From Eubacteriaceae bacterium Marseille-Q4139 (GTDB taxonomy: Bacteria; Bacillota; Clostridia; Lachnospirales; Lachnospiraceae), in NCBI GenBank assembly GCA_018223415.1, contig JAGTTQ010000001.1, forward strand, positions 1,771,865 through 1,835,864: a DNA stretch of 64,000 nucleotides, given 5' to 3'. The translations under genes were made by a program, and so were the position numbers. The notes beneath the pieces were generated by a model that made no database searches, had not been told where the DNA came from, and saw nothing but the letters and a program-made list of their open reading frames with translations. Shown piece after piece: positions 28,178 to 37,643 of this stretch. Each line of letters opens with the position of its first letter. The stretch's first letter is position 1.

Positions 28178-30079
28178 TTTTTCATCCAGACATTTCAGCT
28201 TTCTCCAGAGCGTCGTGGTGCTGATGCCGAGGCGCTTGGCGGCGGCAGTCTTGTTTCCGTTGCATTCTTCCAGCGCACGCAGGACGTATTCCGGGCTCAG
28301 GGAACGGCGCGGCTTGATATAGGCGTGCGGGATCTTCGTGCTGGCGCTGTCGTGATGCTCCATCTGGAGAAGCGGCAGGACATCTTCTTTTTCCAGGGTG
28401 TAAAGCCGGCCGGAGTAAAGGACGGAAACACGCTCGGAAAAGTTGTTGAGCTCACGGATATTTCCAGGCCAGGAGTAGGAAAGCAGCACGTGGATGGCTC
28501 CGGCTGAAAAGGAAATGCCGTTCTGGCGGTGGCTCTTTAAATAAGAATAGATTAGCTCCATGATGTCCTGGTCGCGCGCCCTGAGCGGCGGGATGTCCAG
28601 ATGCAGCACGTAGAGCCGGTAGTATAAATCCCGGCGGAAGCGGCCTTTTTCCACTTCCTCGAGAAGATTTTTGTTGCAGGCGGCGATGATGCGGACGTCG
28701 ATGGGCGTCACCTTCGTCTCGCCGATCCTGGTGATTTCCCGCTCCTGGAGAACGCGGAGCAGACGGATCTGAGCCGACGGCGACAGTTCGCTGATCTCAT
28801 CCAGGAATAAGGTTCCGCGGTGGGCCTGTTCAAAGATCCCGATTTTTCCCTCGGCGTTTGCACCGGTGAAGGCACCTTTGACATAGCCGAACAGCTCGCT
28901 TTCCAGCAGGCTTTCCGAAACGGCGCCGCAGTTGAAGGCGAGGAACGGGCCGGATTTCCGGCTGCTTTCGTTGTGGATGCTCTGGGCAAAAATTTCTTTT
29001 CCAACGCCGGATTCACCGGTAATCAGGATAGTGCTGTTTGTGTGGGCATAAAGCCGCGCGGTCTCCTTTGTGTCCTCGATGACGTCGCTGCATCCGATGA
29101 TGTCGTCAAAGGTCTTTTTCGCCAGCAGATTTTTCTCGATGGACATCTTTCTGATGGTGCGCTCCAGCCCAAGGAGCTTATCAATCTTCTGGAGATTGAT
29201 GACGGCGCCGTTTCCTTCATCCGGGCCGTTGATGGGCGAGATGTTTAAAAGAAGCTGCGTTCCATCCTTCACAAGAATCTGGTTTACGACCTTGTATCCC
29301 TCGGAGATGGTGCGGTCGATGTTGCTCAGGTTCAGGTACTCTGTTAAAAGCGTGCCGTGCCAGGAATCCTGCGGGATGTTTAAAATGTCCTCGGCAATCC
29401 GGTTCATGTTGGTAATTTCCATGTCCGGGTTTATGGTGATGATGCCCTCGGACACGGAATTTACGAGGGTGCTGATGAAATTGAACCGCCGCTGCTGTTC
29501 CTCTAAAAGGCCGAGCTGACGCTCTGCGGCCGCCACCGTGTCGAAGATCGCCTGGGGGTTTAGGCCGACGCTGTAAGCCGGGACGCCGAGGCGCTTGGCA
29601 GAGTTTATGACAAGCTCGTTCCCGACGATGGCGTCGATGCCCTGATTTTCCAGGGACAGGACGATTTCGTCTACATTCTGGCGGCTGGACTGGATATCGA
29701 AATCTTCTAATTCCACATAGAGCAGGCCGGGATCGATGATTTCGCAGAATTCCTTTAAGCCGATGATGTTTTTGTACCAGCCGACCAGGGCCACCTTATA
29801 GGAGAACTGGCAGGCGGTTTTGATGGCGCGGTAAAACTGCGTCAGCGGGTTCCGGAAGGGAACCACAACGGAGGAGGTGTTGTTGGAGATGATATGCTCC
29901 AGCTCCCCCTTGCAGATAATCACCTTTGTGCCTTTTTTCTCCAGCTCCCCCACAGTCTGGAGACAGATATCATAATCTGTTTTTACAACGGACATCGAAA
30001 TCCCGTTGTGGCGGAAAAAGGTGTTGAGATAATTTTGGTTCGCCAGGCTGGTCGTCAGCCATACTATTTCATTTGCCAT
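28175..30079 (-). CDS. PrpR-type sigma-54 dependent activator
   Basis: 634 residues. PrpR N-terminal sensor domain (about 1-190), a PAS domain (about 195-305), the AAA+ sigma-54 activator domain (Walker A GESGVGKE 355-362; sigma-54 contact loop GAFTGA 402-407; Walker [10 protein letters not shown]) and a Fis-type helix-turn-helix (about 600-632; [22 protein letters not shown]). PrpR of enterics senses 2-methylcitrate; Clostridial homologues control varied catabolic operons. It is divergent from the operon at 30391, which has a matching -24/-12 promoter, so it almost certainly activates it. Confidence 0.93.
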   Translation of the reverse strand: MANEIVWLTTSLANQNYLNTFFRHNGISMSVVKTDYDICLQTVGELEKKGTKVIICKGELEHIISNNTSSVVVPFRNPLTQFYRAIKTACQFSYKVALVGWYKNIIGLKEFCEIIDPGLLYVELEDFDIQSSRQNVDEIVLSLENQGIDAIVGNELVINSAKRLGVPAYSVGLNPQAIFDTVAAAERQLGLLEEQQRRFNFISTLVNSVSEGIITINPDMEITNMNRIAEDILNIPQDSWHGTLLTEYLNLSNIDRTISEGYKVVNQILVKDGTQLLLNISPINGPDEGNGAVINLQKIDKLLGLERTIRKMSIEKNLLAKKTFDDIIGCSDVIEDTKETARLYAHTNSTILITGESGVGKEIFAQSIHNESSRKSGPFLAFNCGAVSESLLESELFGYVKGAFTGANAEGKIGIFEQAHRGTLFLDEISELSPSAQIRLLRVLQEREITRIGETKVTPIDVRIIAACNKNLLEEVEKGRFRRDLYYRLYVLHLDIPPLRARDQDIMELIYSYLKSHRQNGISFSAGAIHVLLSYSWPGNIRELNNFSERVSVLYSGRLYTLEKEDVLPLLQMEHHDSASTKIPHAYIKPRRSLSPEYVLRALEECNGNKTAAAKRLGISTTTLWRKLKCLDEK

Positions 30080-30161
30080 GTCATACTCTCTCTTCTTTTT
30101 CTTTCCGAAAGCTTTTTTGCTTTCCGATGTCTATGGTTCAGTTTTTCCATGCAGTGCACAT

Positions 30162-30198
30162 ATTACACTTGGCAAAATGTGAAAACATGAAATGTAAT
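30162..30198. promoter_or_regulatory. possible upstream activator site for the PrpR-type protein
   Basis: ATTACA (30162-30167) and TGTAAT (30193-30198) form an inverted repeat about 140-175 nt upstream of the -24/-12 promoter, the distance at which sigma-54 activators bind. It also contains a CAC/GTG inner pair. The rest of the 311-nt gap is AT-rich, with a small CGGC-TTTT-GCCG hairpin at 30282-30293 and no gene. Confidence 0.4.
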
Positions 30199-30338
30199 GA
30201 TGAAAAAATAAATGAAACAACAAAAAATAAATATAAAGCTTCGTCGAACAATATAATACAATAAAAAACAACAGAAAACAACGGCTTTTGCCGAAAAAAA
30301 TTAGTTTTCGCATAAAAAAATCAGGAAATAAAAAAGTT

Positions 30339-30354
30339 TGGTATGGAAATTGCT
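30339..30354 (+). promoter_or_regulatory. sigma-54 (-24/-12) promoter
   Basis: TGGTATGGAAATTGCT matches the TGGCACG-N4-TTGCW consensus, with the invariant GG and GC in correct spacing. It lies about 37 nt before the first gene of the operon and next to a sigma-54 activator gene. It would start transcription near 30366. Confidence 0.85.
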
Positions 30355-30390
30355 TTTTATCAGGTTAGAAGAAATTGGAGGAGGGATATT

Positions 30391-31224
30391 ATGATTCGAC
30401 AGTTTGCGCGGGAGGAGATTGTGAGGGACCTGCGGGAGAAAGTCGCAAGGAAGGAACCGATCATCATCGGCGGCGCCGGGATCGGACTTGTGGCAAAAAT
30501 CGCAGATCGCTCGGGAATCGACCTGATTATGGCCTACAACACGGGGCCGTTCCGCATGGACGGGCATCCATCCTGTGTCGGGTATCTGGCTTACGGAGAT
30601 TCCAATGCCATTACGATGGATTTGGGGCGGCAGATTCTTCCTGTGGTGAAAAACACACCGGTGATTGCCGGAATCGGGGCAGGAGATCCGTACCGGGACA
30701 TTGACCGGCTCATCGATGAGATGATGGGCATGGGATTTTCCGGAATCACCAATGTTCCGACAGCAGGTGCCTACGACGGGAGATTCCGCCATCGCATTGA
30801 CACGGCAGGTGTTGGGTATCCGGAGGAGATTAAGTTGGTGGAAAAATGCAGCAGAAAGGATATTTTCACGGTTGCATACGCTTACACGCCGGACGAGGTA
30901 CGCGCTATGATCCAGGCCGGTGCGGATGTGGTCAGTGCCCATGTGGGAGCCACGTCGGGCGGTACCTGCGGCTTTGAGGACACCTATGATATGGATGAGG
31001 CGTGCAAAAGGACGCAGGAGATGTATGAGGCGGCAGTGAAGGAGAATCCGGACATCATCTTTACATGCCATGGCGGGCCGTTCGAGGGCCCCGAGGAAGT
31101 TCAGGAATGCTTTAACAGGACGGATGTACACGGGTTTGTCGGCGCGTCCAGCATCGAGAGGCTGCCGCTTGAGAGGGCGATTGCGGAGAATATTGAGAGG
31201 TTTAAGAGTCTGAGGCTTAGGTGA
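30391..31224 (+). CDS. TIM-barrel 'phosphoenolpyruvate hydrolase-like' protein
   Basis: 277 residues. The family is related to PEP mutase/TIM-barrel signal transduction proteins and to the C-terminal half of the plant Tm-1 protein. Features seen are the glycine-rich start IIIGGAGIGLVAKIADRSGIDLIMAYNTGPFRM, GIGAGDP, and HVGATSGGTCG. The true activity of this family is not established. The start at 30391 follows GGAGGAGGG; an earlier ATG (30343) lies inside the sigma-54 promoter and is rejected. It is the first gene of the activator-controlled operon. A Tm-1-like N-terminal-type protein is encoded further down the same operon. Confidence 0.82.
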   Translation: MIRQFAREEIVRDLREKVARKEPIIIGGAGIGLVAKIADRSGIDLIMAYNTGPFRMDGHPSCVGYLAYGDSNAITMDLGRQILPVVKNTPVIAGIGAGDPYRDIDRLIDEMMGMGFSGITNVPTAGAYDGRFRHRIDTAGVGYPEEIKLVEKCSRKDIFTVAYAYTPDEVRAMIQAGADVVSAHVGATSGGTCGFEDTYDMDEACKRTQEMYEAAVKENPDIIFTCHGGPFEGPEEVQECFNRTDVHGFVGASSIERLPLERAIAENIERFKSLRLR

Positions 31225-31243
31225 GATTGGAGGAGAAGGGAAT

Positions 31244-31729
31244 ATGGAGATTAAGAAATCTGTTGAGGAACTGATGCAGGAATTTGGAGAAGTAAAGCCG
31301 ATTTTTGACCATGTGGGGCTTCTGACCTACGACAGGGAAAAGGCAGCGGAATTTCTTTTGTCCGTGCCAGGATCTAAAGTCCTCGTGAAAAAGACCGTGG
31401 ATTTTCCGCAGGAGCTGGTGACGGTCGGCAGTGCATTAAAGATTGATATCTATCATATTGAGGTTTGCGGAATCGACGTGGAGGTAATTCAGCCGGTAGA
31501 CTGCCCGGAGGCATATGTTTCTAAAAATCTTGCGGTACACGGGGACAGCTTTCACCATCTGGCTGTGACGTTCGAGAACAGCGGGCAGCATAAAGCCATG
31601 TGCAGAATCCTGGAGGAAAGAGGATACCAATGTGTTTTCGAGGCAACTCCAGGGAATCTGCTGGTACATTACTATGAACATGAAGACGGAAGCGCTATTG
31701 CACTGGAACTTAAGAGCATGAGGGAATGA
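31244..31729 (+). CDS. VOC (glyoxalase/dioxygenase fold) family protein
   Basis: 161 residues with two beta-alpha-beta-beta-beta units: IFDHVGLLTYDREKAAEFLL near 20-40 and FHHLAVTFENSGQHKAMCRILEERGYQCVFE near 105-135. Metal-ligand candidates are His24, His106 and the Glu in AIALELKS. Members are isomerases, epimerases, lyases or dioxygenases. In this operon an epimerase or lyase step on a sugar-derived intermediate is plausible. GGAGAAGG precedes the ATG. Confidence 0.78.
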   Translation: MEIKKSVEELMQEFGEVKPIFDHVGLLTYDREKAAEFLLSVPGSKVLVKKTVDFPQELVTVGSALKIDIYHIEVCGIDVEVIQPVDCPEAYVSKNLAVHGDSFHHLAVTFENSGQHKAMCRILEERGYQCVFEATPGNLLVHYYEHEDGSAIALELKSMRE

Positions 31730-31794
31730 GGCGTGAAAAATTGAAAAGGTAACTGTGAAATCATTGCAATTATAGAAAGAATGGGGAAAAGAAT

Positions 31795-32838
31795 ATGAGG
31801 AAACGAGCATTTTTAAGCCTGATTTTAGCAGCATCTATGTTGATGGCAGCATGCTCTTCCGGAACTGAGCAGAAGGGGACGGAGACAGCAGCGACGACGA
31901 CGTCCGCAGAAACGGAAGCGGCAGAACAGACCGGAAATTCAGAAACCGAAACAGCGGATGCGGAAAATTCCGGGGAGTACCCGGAGATTAAGGTGGGGAT
32001 TATTACGTTGAATCTGGAGGCGCAGTATTGGCTTGATACGGTGGCTGGTCTGGAGTCTGTGGTGGAGCCGAGAGGCGGCTCGGTTACGCTGTACAGCTCT
32101 GAGAATGACGTGCAGAAGGCCATTCAGCAGGTAGAAGATATGATTACCAAGCAATTTGATGCGATAGTCCTTACCTGCATTGATAAAGAGGGGCTTCGTC
32201 CGGCACTCCAGCAGGCACATGATGCCGGAATTCCGGTTGTCGTTTATGACAAGGCAACAAATGATACGGATCTTGTATATACGCAGATCCAGACAAACGA
32301 TTACAACATCGGGTATTATCTGGCTGAAAATCTGGCAGAAGCCTTGGATTATAAGGGAAAAGTAATGTGTGTCAATACTCCGTCGGTCTCTGTTCAGGGA
32401 CGTGTATCCGGATTTACAGACTGTATCGCCCAGTATCCGGATATGGAGCTGATTACAGGAGAAGCGGCAACGGCACTGGCCGATGCGACTCTGCCTGTCG
32501 TAGAAAGCCTTCTTCAGAAGGACCCGGATATCGTCGGGTGGCTTGGAATTAACGAGACGCAGAGCGTAGGTGCACTGTCTGCCATTGAAGGCGCACAGGC
32601 GGAAAATGTAAAAGTGTTCAGCCTTGAACCAAGTAAGACCATGAGAGGTTTTATGAAAGAAGGCAAAGTGGACTGCCTTGTGGATCAGCAGCCATATGTG
32701 ATGGGAACAATGATCGGGGAAGCCTGCTATTCGGCTGTTGCCGGAGAGACCATGGATCCGGCAGTGGAAGTGCCTTATGGAATCGTATGGCCGGAGGATC
32801 TGGAAGAGTATGAGGCAAATTTAAAGGAAGCAGAGTAA
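31795..32838 (+). CDS. sugar ABC transporter substrate-binding lipoprotein
   Basis: 347 residues. The lipoprotein signal is MRKRAFLSLILAASMLMAAC (Cys20), then a Thr/Glu-rich linker and a type I periplasmic-binding fold of the RbsB kind (KVGIITLNLEAQYWLDTVAGLE; FDAIVLTCIDKEGLRPALQQAHDAGIPVVVYD; GWLGINETQSVGALSAIEGA). It delivers a sugar or polyol to the ATPase/permease pair encoded directly downstream. Confidence 0.92.
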   Translation: MRKRAFLSLILAASMLMAACSSGTEQKGTETAATTTSAETEAAEQTGNSETETADAENSGEYPEIKVGIITLNLEAQYWLDTVAGLESVVEPRGGSVTLYSSENDVQKAIQQVEDMITKQFDAIVLTCIDKEGLRPALQQAHDAGIPVVVYDKATNDTDLVYTQIQTNDYNIGYYLAENLAEALDYKGKVMCVNTPSVSVQGRVSGFTDCIAQYPDMELITGEAATALADATLPVVESLLQKDPDIVGWLGINETQSVGALSAIEGAQAENVKVFSLEPSKTMRGFMKEGKVDCLVDQQPYVMGTMIGEACYSAVAGETMDPAVEVPYGIVWPEDLEEYEANLKEAE

Positions 32839-32863
32839 GAGTTTCAGACTGGGGAGGACGATT

Positions 32864-34363
32864 ATGAAGCAGGAAAATGTCCTTGAAATGAAGCATGTCA
32901 ATATTTCATTCTTTGATGTACAGGTACTGCATGATGTTGATTTTTCTGTGCGGCCTGGAGAAATCCATGCATTGATGGGGGAAAATGGGGCAGGAAAATC
33001 CACTTTAATGAAAATCCTGAATGGTGTGTATAAAGCGACATCAGGAGAAATCTATATTGATGGAAAAAAAGTGACGATTTCCAGTCCAAATGATGCCAGA
33101 GACCATGGAATCAGTTTCATGCACCAGGAAATACTGATGGCGGGAAATATGACTATTGCTGAAAATATTTACATGGGCGTAGAGCCGATGGCAGGAGGGT
33201 TTGTGGATAAAAAAACCATGAACGAAAAAGCACAGAGGACATTGGATTCCCTGGGACTCAAGCTTTCTGCCGAACAGCAGGTCGGACTCCTCAGTGTTGC
33301 ACAGCAGCAGATGATTGAAATAGCCCGGGCATTGTCATTTCACGCGAAAATTATCGTAATGGACGAACCGACCTCTTCTCTTACAAACAGAGAGGTGGAG
33401 GTTCTGTTTGAGCAGATCCGAAGGCTGAAAGAGCAGAATATTGCCGTAGTCTATATTTCTCATAAAATGGATGAAATTGAAGCAATCTGCGACAGGATTA
33501 CGGTTCTGCGCGACGGGCATTATATTGGGACAGAAGTCATCAAAGAAGTGAGCATCGACAAAATTGTGTCCATGATGGTAGGACGTGAGCTCGGAAATAT
33601 GTACGATTCTAAAGTACATCACGGTACGGAAACCGTCATGGAGATAAAGCACCTGTCGAATTACTATCTGAAGGACATCAGTTTCTCTTTAAAAAAAGGA
33701 GAGATCCTTGGGTTTGCCGGTCTGGTTGGAGCAGGGCGAACGGAGCTTGCAAGAGCAATTTTTGGAATTGACAGAATTGATGAGGGAGAAATATGGCTCA
33801 GGGGAGAAAAAATAAACTGTAAAAATCCCAAAGATGCCATTGAACTTGGCATAGGACTTGTTCCGGAGGACAGAAAAAAGCAGGGTCTAGTCCTGATGCA
33901 CAGCGTTGCCTATAATCTAACCCTGGCAATTGTGGATACGTTTATAAAAAGATTCCATGTCAATTATAAGAAAGAGCAGCAGATCATTGACGAATACGCC
34001 CATAAACTATCCATTAAAATGAGCAGCCCAGAGCAAAAATGCATCAATTTAAGCGGAGGAAACCAGCAGAAGGTAGTTATATCGAAATGGCTGGCAACTG
34101 GTGCGGACGTTTTGATTCTGGATGAACCGACGAGAGGGATTGATGTCGGAGCGAAGGCAGAAATCTATCATTTGATCAGCGAACTGGCAGATAAGGGGAT
34201 GTCTGTCATCGTAATTTCTTCCGAATTGCCGGAAGTCATTAACTTAAGCAGCCGTGTGGCAGTTATGCACGAAGGACGGCTTCTTGGGATTATGGACAAA
34301 GAAAAGGAAGATATAACTCAGGAAAAGATCATGATGTGTATTGCGGGAGGGACGAATGAATGA
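32864..34363 (+). CDS. RbsA-type sugar ABC transporter ATPase
   Basis: 499 residues with two fused nucleotide-binding domains. The first has Walker A GENGAGKST (39-47) and Walker B VMDEPTSSL. The second has the family's degenerate Walker A GLVGAGRTE, an intact signature LSGGNQQKV and LILDEPTRGIDVG. This tandem form is typical of ribose/galactose/autoinducer-2 importers. It ends inside the start of the permease gene (ATGA overlap). The base composition is more AT-rich than that of the flanking genes. Confidence 0.94.
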   Translation: MKQENVLEMKHVNISFFDVQVLHDVDFSVRPGEIHALMGENGAGKSTLMKILNGVYKATSGEIYIDGKKVTISSPNDARDHGISFMHQEILMAGNMTIAENIYMGVEPMAGGFVDKKTMNEKAQRTLDSLGLKLSAEQQVGLLSVAQQQMIEIARALSFHAKIIVMDEPTSSLTNREVEVLFEQIRRLKEQNIAVVYISHKMDEIEAICDRITVLRDGHYIGTEVIKEVSIDKIVSMMVGRELGNMYDSKVHHGTETVMEIKHLSNYYLKDISFSLKKGEILGFAGLVGAGRTELARAIFGIDRIDEGEIWLRGEKINCKNPKDAIELGIGLVPEDRKKQGLVLMHSVAYNLTLAIVDTFIKRFHVNYKKEQQIIDEYAHKLSIKMSSPEQKCINLSGGNQQKVVISKWLATGADVLILDEPTRGIDVGAKAEIYHLISELADKGMSVIVISSELPEVINLSSRVAVMHEGRLLGIMDKEKEDITQEKIMMCIAGGTNE

Positions 34364-35337
34364 AAGGAATAAAACAACATTTTGCTGACAGCAGGAACCC
34401 TGTCGCAAAATACATAAGAAACAATATGGGTATTATGATCGGCCTTTTAACGCTGGTCGTTGTGCTTTCAATTGCATCACCATACTTTCTGACAAAAATC
34501 AATTTCACAAATGTGCTGCGCCAGGTTACAAGCAATGCACTCCTGGCATTTGCCATTACGTTCTGTTTGATTATCGGGTGTATGGATTTGACAGTTGGAT
34601 CCCAGGTGGGACTTAGTGGTGTTTTGGTTGCATACTGTATGGTGAATTTTAACATGGGATTTATCCCGGCTATGGCAGTTGCGCTGCTAATGGGAGCATT
34701 CTGTGGATTTATCAACGGTTTTATTGTATCAAGAACGCAGATTCCTCCATATATCGTTACATTAGCCATGCAGAATGTTCTCAGAGGCGCTGCATATCTT
34801 GTCGCAGGCGGCATGGCAATTAAGGTGACAAACGATCAGTTTTACAACTTTGGAAATGGCTACGTTCTTGGAATCCCAATTCCGGTTATTATTTTTGTAG
34901 TCATGGGAATTATTTTGTCCATCATTCTGGAGCGGTCGGTTTATGGACGCAGAATGTTTGCAGTGGGAGGAAATAAAGAAGCAGCAGAATATTCGGGAAT
35001 CAATATTAAATCAATTCAGGTAAGGACATACATGATTTCTGGTTTCCTAGCGGCCCTAGCGGGAATTATTGTCGCATCCCGTGTTTATTCGGGGCAGCCG
35101 ACTTCCGGTACAAACTTTGAGCCGGATGCAATCGCAGCAGCAGTTCTTGGCGGCACGAGCTTTACGGGAGGAAGAGGCTCCATTGGCGGGACGGTCATCG
35201 GCATTCTGATTATCGGAGTGGTAGCAAACGGGCTGAATCTTTTGGAGATTCCATATTACTGGCAGATGGTAATCAAAGGGTTGATTATTCTGCTGGCAGT
35301 GTTCTTTGATACGAGAAAACATGCAAAAATAAAATAG
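34360..35337 (+). CDS. RbsC-type sugar ABC transporter permease
   Basis: 325 residues with eight to ten membrane segments. Family motifs are ITFCLIIGCMDLTVGSQVGLSG near 65 and AAAVLGGTSFTGGRGSIGGTVIGILIIGVVANGLNLL near 250-285. It forms the membrane channel with the preceding ATPase, whose gene it overlaps by 4 nt. Confidence 0.93.
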   Translation: MKGIKQHFADSRNPVAKYIRNNMGIMIGLLTLVVVLSIASPYFLTKINFTNVLRQVTSNALLAFAITFCLIIGCMDLTVGSQVGLSGVLVAYCMVNFNMGFIPAMAVALLMGAFCGFINGFIVSRTQIPPYIVTLAMQNVLRGAAYLVAGGMAIKVTNDQFYNFGNGYVLGIPIPVIIFVVMGIILSIILERSVYGRRMFAVGGNKEAAEYSGINIKSIQVRTYMISGFLAALAGIIVASRVYSGQPTSGTNFEPDAIAAAVLGGTSFTGGRGSIGGTVIGILIIGVVANGLNLLEIPYYWQMVIKGLIILLAVFFDTRKHAKIK

Positions 35338-35359
35338 GAGAAATCTAGGAGGTATCATA

Positions 35360-36178
35360 ATGAAAAGGCTGGAAGGAAAAACCGCAGTTATCACAGGGGC
35401 CGGTTCTGGTTTTGGAGCTTTGAGCGCAAAGTTGTTTGCAGAAGAAGGGGCTAAAGTGGTTGTTGCAGACTGCAATGAAGAGGGCGGTATGCAGACTGTC
35501 AAGGAAATTGAAGAAAAAGGTGGAATTGCAGTTTTTATAAAGACAGATGTTACAAAATCCGAGGACTGCAAACGGATGGTTGAAACGGCAGTTGAAAAAT
35601 GGGGAAAACTGGATATCATTTTCAACAATGCGGGGATAACCGGAGGCGTAAAATATGACTTTGCTCATTGTGATGAAGAAATTTTTGATCAGGTCCTTAA
35701 AGTAGATGTGAATGGGGTTTTTTACGGAATACGCCATGCGGCGCCGTACATGGTAAAAAACGGCGGCGGTTCCATCATTTCAACAGCTTCCGTTGCCGGA
35801 ATGCTTGGATGCTACGGCGGCCCGGCATATAGTTCCGCCAAGGGAGCTGTGATTGCCATGACGATTGCGGCGGCAAATGAATATGGAAGATTTGGGATTC
35901 GTGCCAACTGCATTTCCCCATATGCGGCTAACACACCGATTATGAAGGACTATATGAAAACAGAGCAGGGAAGGGCAAAGCTGGAGCTGTTTAAGTCCGG
36001 AAACCCCATGGGAAAACTAGTGGATCCAAAAGCAATTGCGTATGCAGCATTGTATCTGGCATCCGATGAATCTTCCTGTACAAGCGGGCATAATCTCGTT
36101 GTGGACTGCGGTGCTACAATTCAGTCACAGCCGGTTAATATGGACATTTTTGCGGCTGACAACCCATATGAGGTTTAA
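35360..36178 (+). CDS. short-chain dehydrogenase/reductase
   Basis: 272 residues, classical SDR. Cofactor loop TGAGSGFGALSAKLF (about 11-25) with an acidic residue after beta-2 (VVVADCNE), which favours NAD; NNAG at about 90; catalytic Ser in STASVAG, Tyr and Lys in YSSAK. It probably oxidises a hydroxyl of the imported sugar or polyol. GGAGGT precedes the ATG. Confidence 0.9.
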   Translation: MKRLEGKTAVITGAGSGFGALSAKLFAEEGAKVVVADCNEEGGMQTVKEIEEKGGIAVFIKTDVTKSEDCKRMVETAVEKWGKLDIIFNNAGITGGVKYDFAHCDEEIFDQVLKVDVNGVFYGIRHAAPYMVKNGGGSIISTASVAGMLGCYGGPAYSSAKGAVIAMTIAAANEYGRFGIRANCISPYAANTPIMKDYMKTEQGRAKLELFKSGNPMGKLVDPKAIAYAALYLASDESSCTSGHNLVVDCGATIQSQPVNMDIFAADNPYEV

Positions 36179-36224
36179 TACATAGCCGTAAAAGACGGAA
36201 AATTCAGCAAAAGGGGGATTTTCT

Positions 36225-37613
36225 ATGAACAGAAAGCCCAACATCATATGCGCCGGCATGCTTGACACAAAGGGCGAAGAAATCCGCTACCTGGCGAGCC
36301 AGGTAAAAAAACGCGGCGGAAATCCCGTGATTATGGATGTGAGCCTGGGGCATGAGTCCGACTGGGCAGATATTACGCTGAGAGAGAGCCTGGCGATGAC
36401 TGGGAATACGCCGGAGGATGTGTTTATCCTGGCGCGGGCGGCGGCCATCGACATTGTGGCAAAGGCAGGGACAGCGAAAATCCTGGAACTGTACCGGCAG
36501 GGACAGGTAGATGGAATCATCGGGTGGGCCGGCGGGATTGGAACCACCGTGGTGACGCACCTGATGCGTGCGCTTCCGCTTGGTGTCCCGAAGGTCATGT
36601 TGGCAACCGGCGCCTCGGGAAATACAAGGCGCTGGCTGGGCGTCTCAGATATTTACATTTCCAACCCGATCTCGGAAAAGGGCATCAACAAACTCACGAA
36701 GATGACCGTCAATAACGGCGTCTGTGCGGTTGTTGCCATGGCGAAGGAATGGGTGGAGAGAAGCGAAGCTGAGTCAGAGCCGGAGCGGCCCATGGCGGCG
36801 GTGACGCTGTACGGAACAACAACAGCGGCGGCGATTCGCTGTGATGAACATATGAGAAAAAAAGGCTGGGATACGCTGTATTTCCATCAGGTAGGCTCCG
36901 GCGCGGCTATGGAAGACTTAATCCGGGCGGGAGAGATCAAGGCTGTTTTCGACCTGACGCCAGGAGAACTTACGAACAACTATTTCCAGTCCCAGACGAA
37001 TAACCCGGAGAGCTGGACGGGCGTCCGATTTACGGCTGCCTTTGATATGGGCATACCGGTGGTGGCAGCGCCGGGAGGTATTGACGAATCTCCCTTCGGC
37101 ATGTGGCAGATTCTTCCGGAGGAGTATAAAAAGGAGTTTGCATCTGGAAAGCGCCAGACATATCGGGACACAGGAATGCCATACTATCACAATTCTTCCA
37201 TGATTATCCTGCCGACAACGCTCCAGGAGAACAAAAAATTTTCCCAGATCATCGCGTCGAGGCTGAACCGTGCCAGAGGCCCCGCCTTGTTCCTTTTGCC
37301 ATTGAAAGGGTGGTCGGCCTATGACCAGAGTGCCGCCCATGCCTCAAAGGAGATGGGATGGGCAGAGGAAGGCGACGGGCCTGTCTGGATGCCGGACGAG
37401 AGGATGCCGCAGTGGTCGAAACGGGCCACCCAGATGTGGAAGGTTCTGGAGCAGCAGATTGACAAAGGAAACGGAAATGTAGATATGATTCCATGCGACC
37501 TGCATATCCTGGATCCGGAGTTTGCAGAGCTGGCATGTGCGGCCATGGATTGCATGCTTTCCGGCACATGGAAGCCGGGAATGTTCCGGGAGCTGGATTA
37601 TGTCGTTAATTGA
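36225..37613 (+). CDS. Tm-1-like ATP-binding (UPF0261) family protein
   Basis: 462 residues. N-terminal signature ICAGMLDTKGEEIRYLASQVKKRG (about 8-31), then GIIGWAGGIGTTVVTHLMRALPLGVPKVMLATGASGNT and a long C-terminal domain (HQVGSGAAMEDLI; AAPGGIDESPFG). It is homologous to the N-terminal half of the tomato Tm-1 virus-resistance protein; the biochemical role in bacteria is not established. The operon also carries the counterpart of Tm-1's C-terminal TIM barrel, at 30391. AAAAGGGGG precedes the ATG. Confidence 0.85.
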   Translation: MNRKPNIICAGMLDTKGEEIRYLASQVKKRGGNPVIMDVSLGHESDWADITLRESLAMTGNTPEDVFILARAAAIDIVAKAGTAKILELYRQGQVDGIIGWAGGIGTTVVTHLMRALPLGVPKVMLATGASGNTRRWLGVSDIYISNPISEKGINKLTKMTVNNGVCAVVAMAKEWVERSEAESEPERPMAAVTLYGTTTAAAIRCDEHMRKKGWDTLYFHQVGSGAAMEDLIRAGEIKAVFDLTPGELTNNYFQSQTNNPESWTGVRFTAAFDMGIPVVAAPGGIDESPFGMWQILPEEYKKEFASGKRQTYRDTGMPYYHNSSMIILPTTLQENKKFSQIIASRLNRARGPALFLLPLKGWSAYDQSAAHASKEMGWAEEGDGPVWMPDERMPQWSKRATQMWKVLEQQIDKGNGNVDMIPCDLHILDPEFAELACAAMDCMLSGTWKPGMFRELDYVVN

Positions 37614-37643
37614 AAGAGAGACAAAAAAGAAAGGTAAAAGGTG

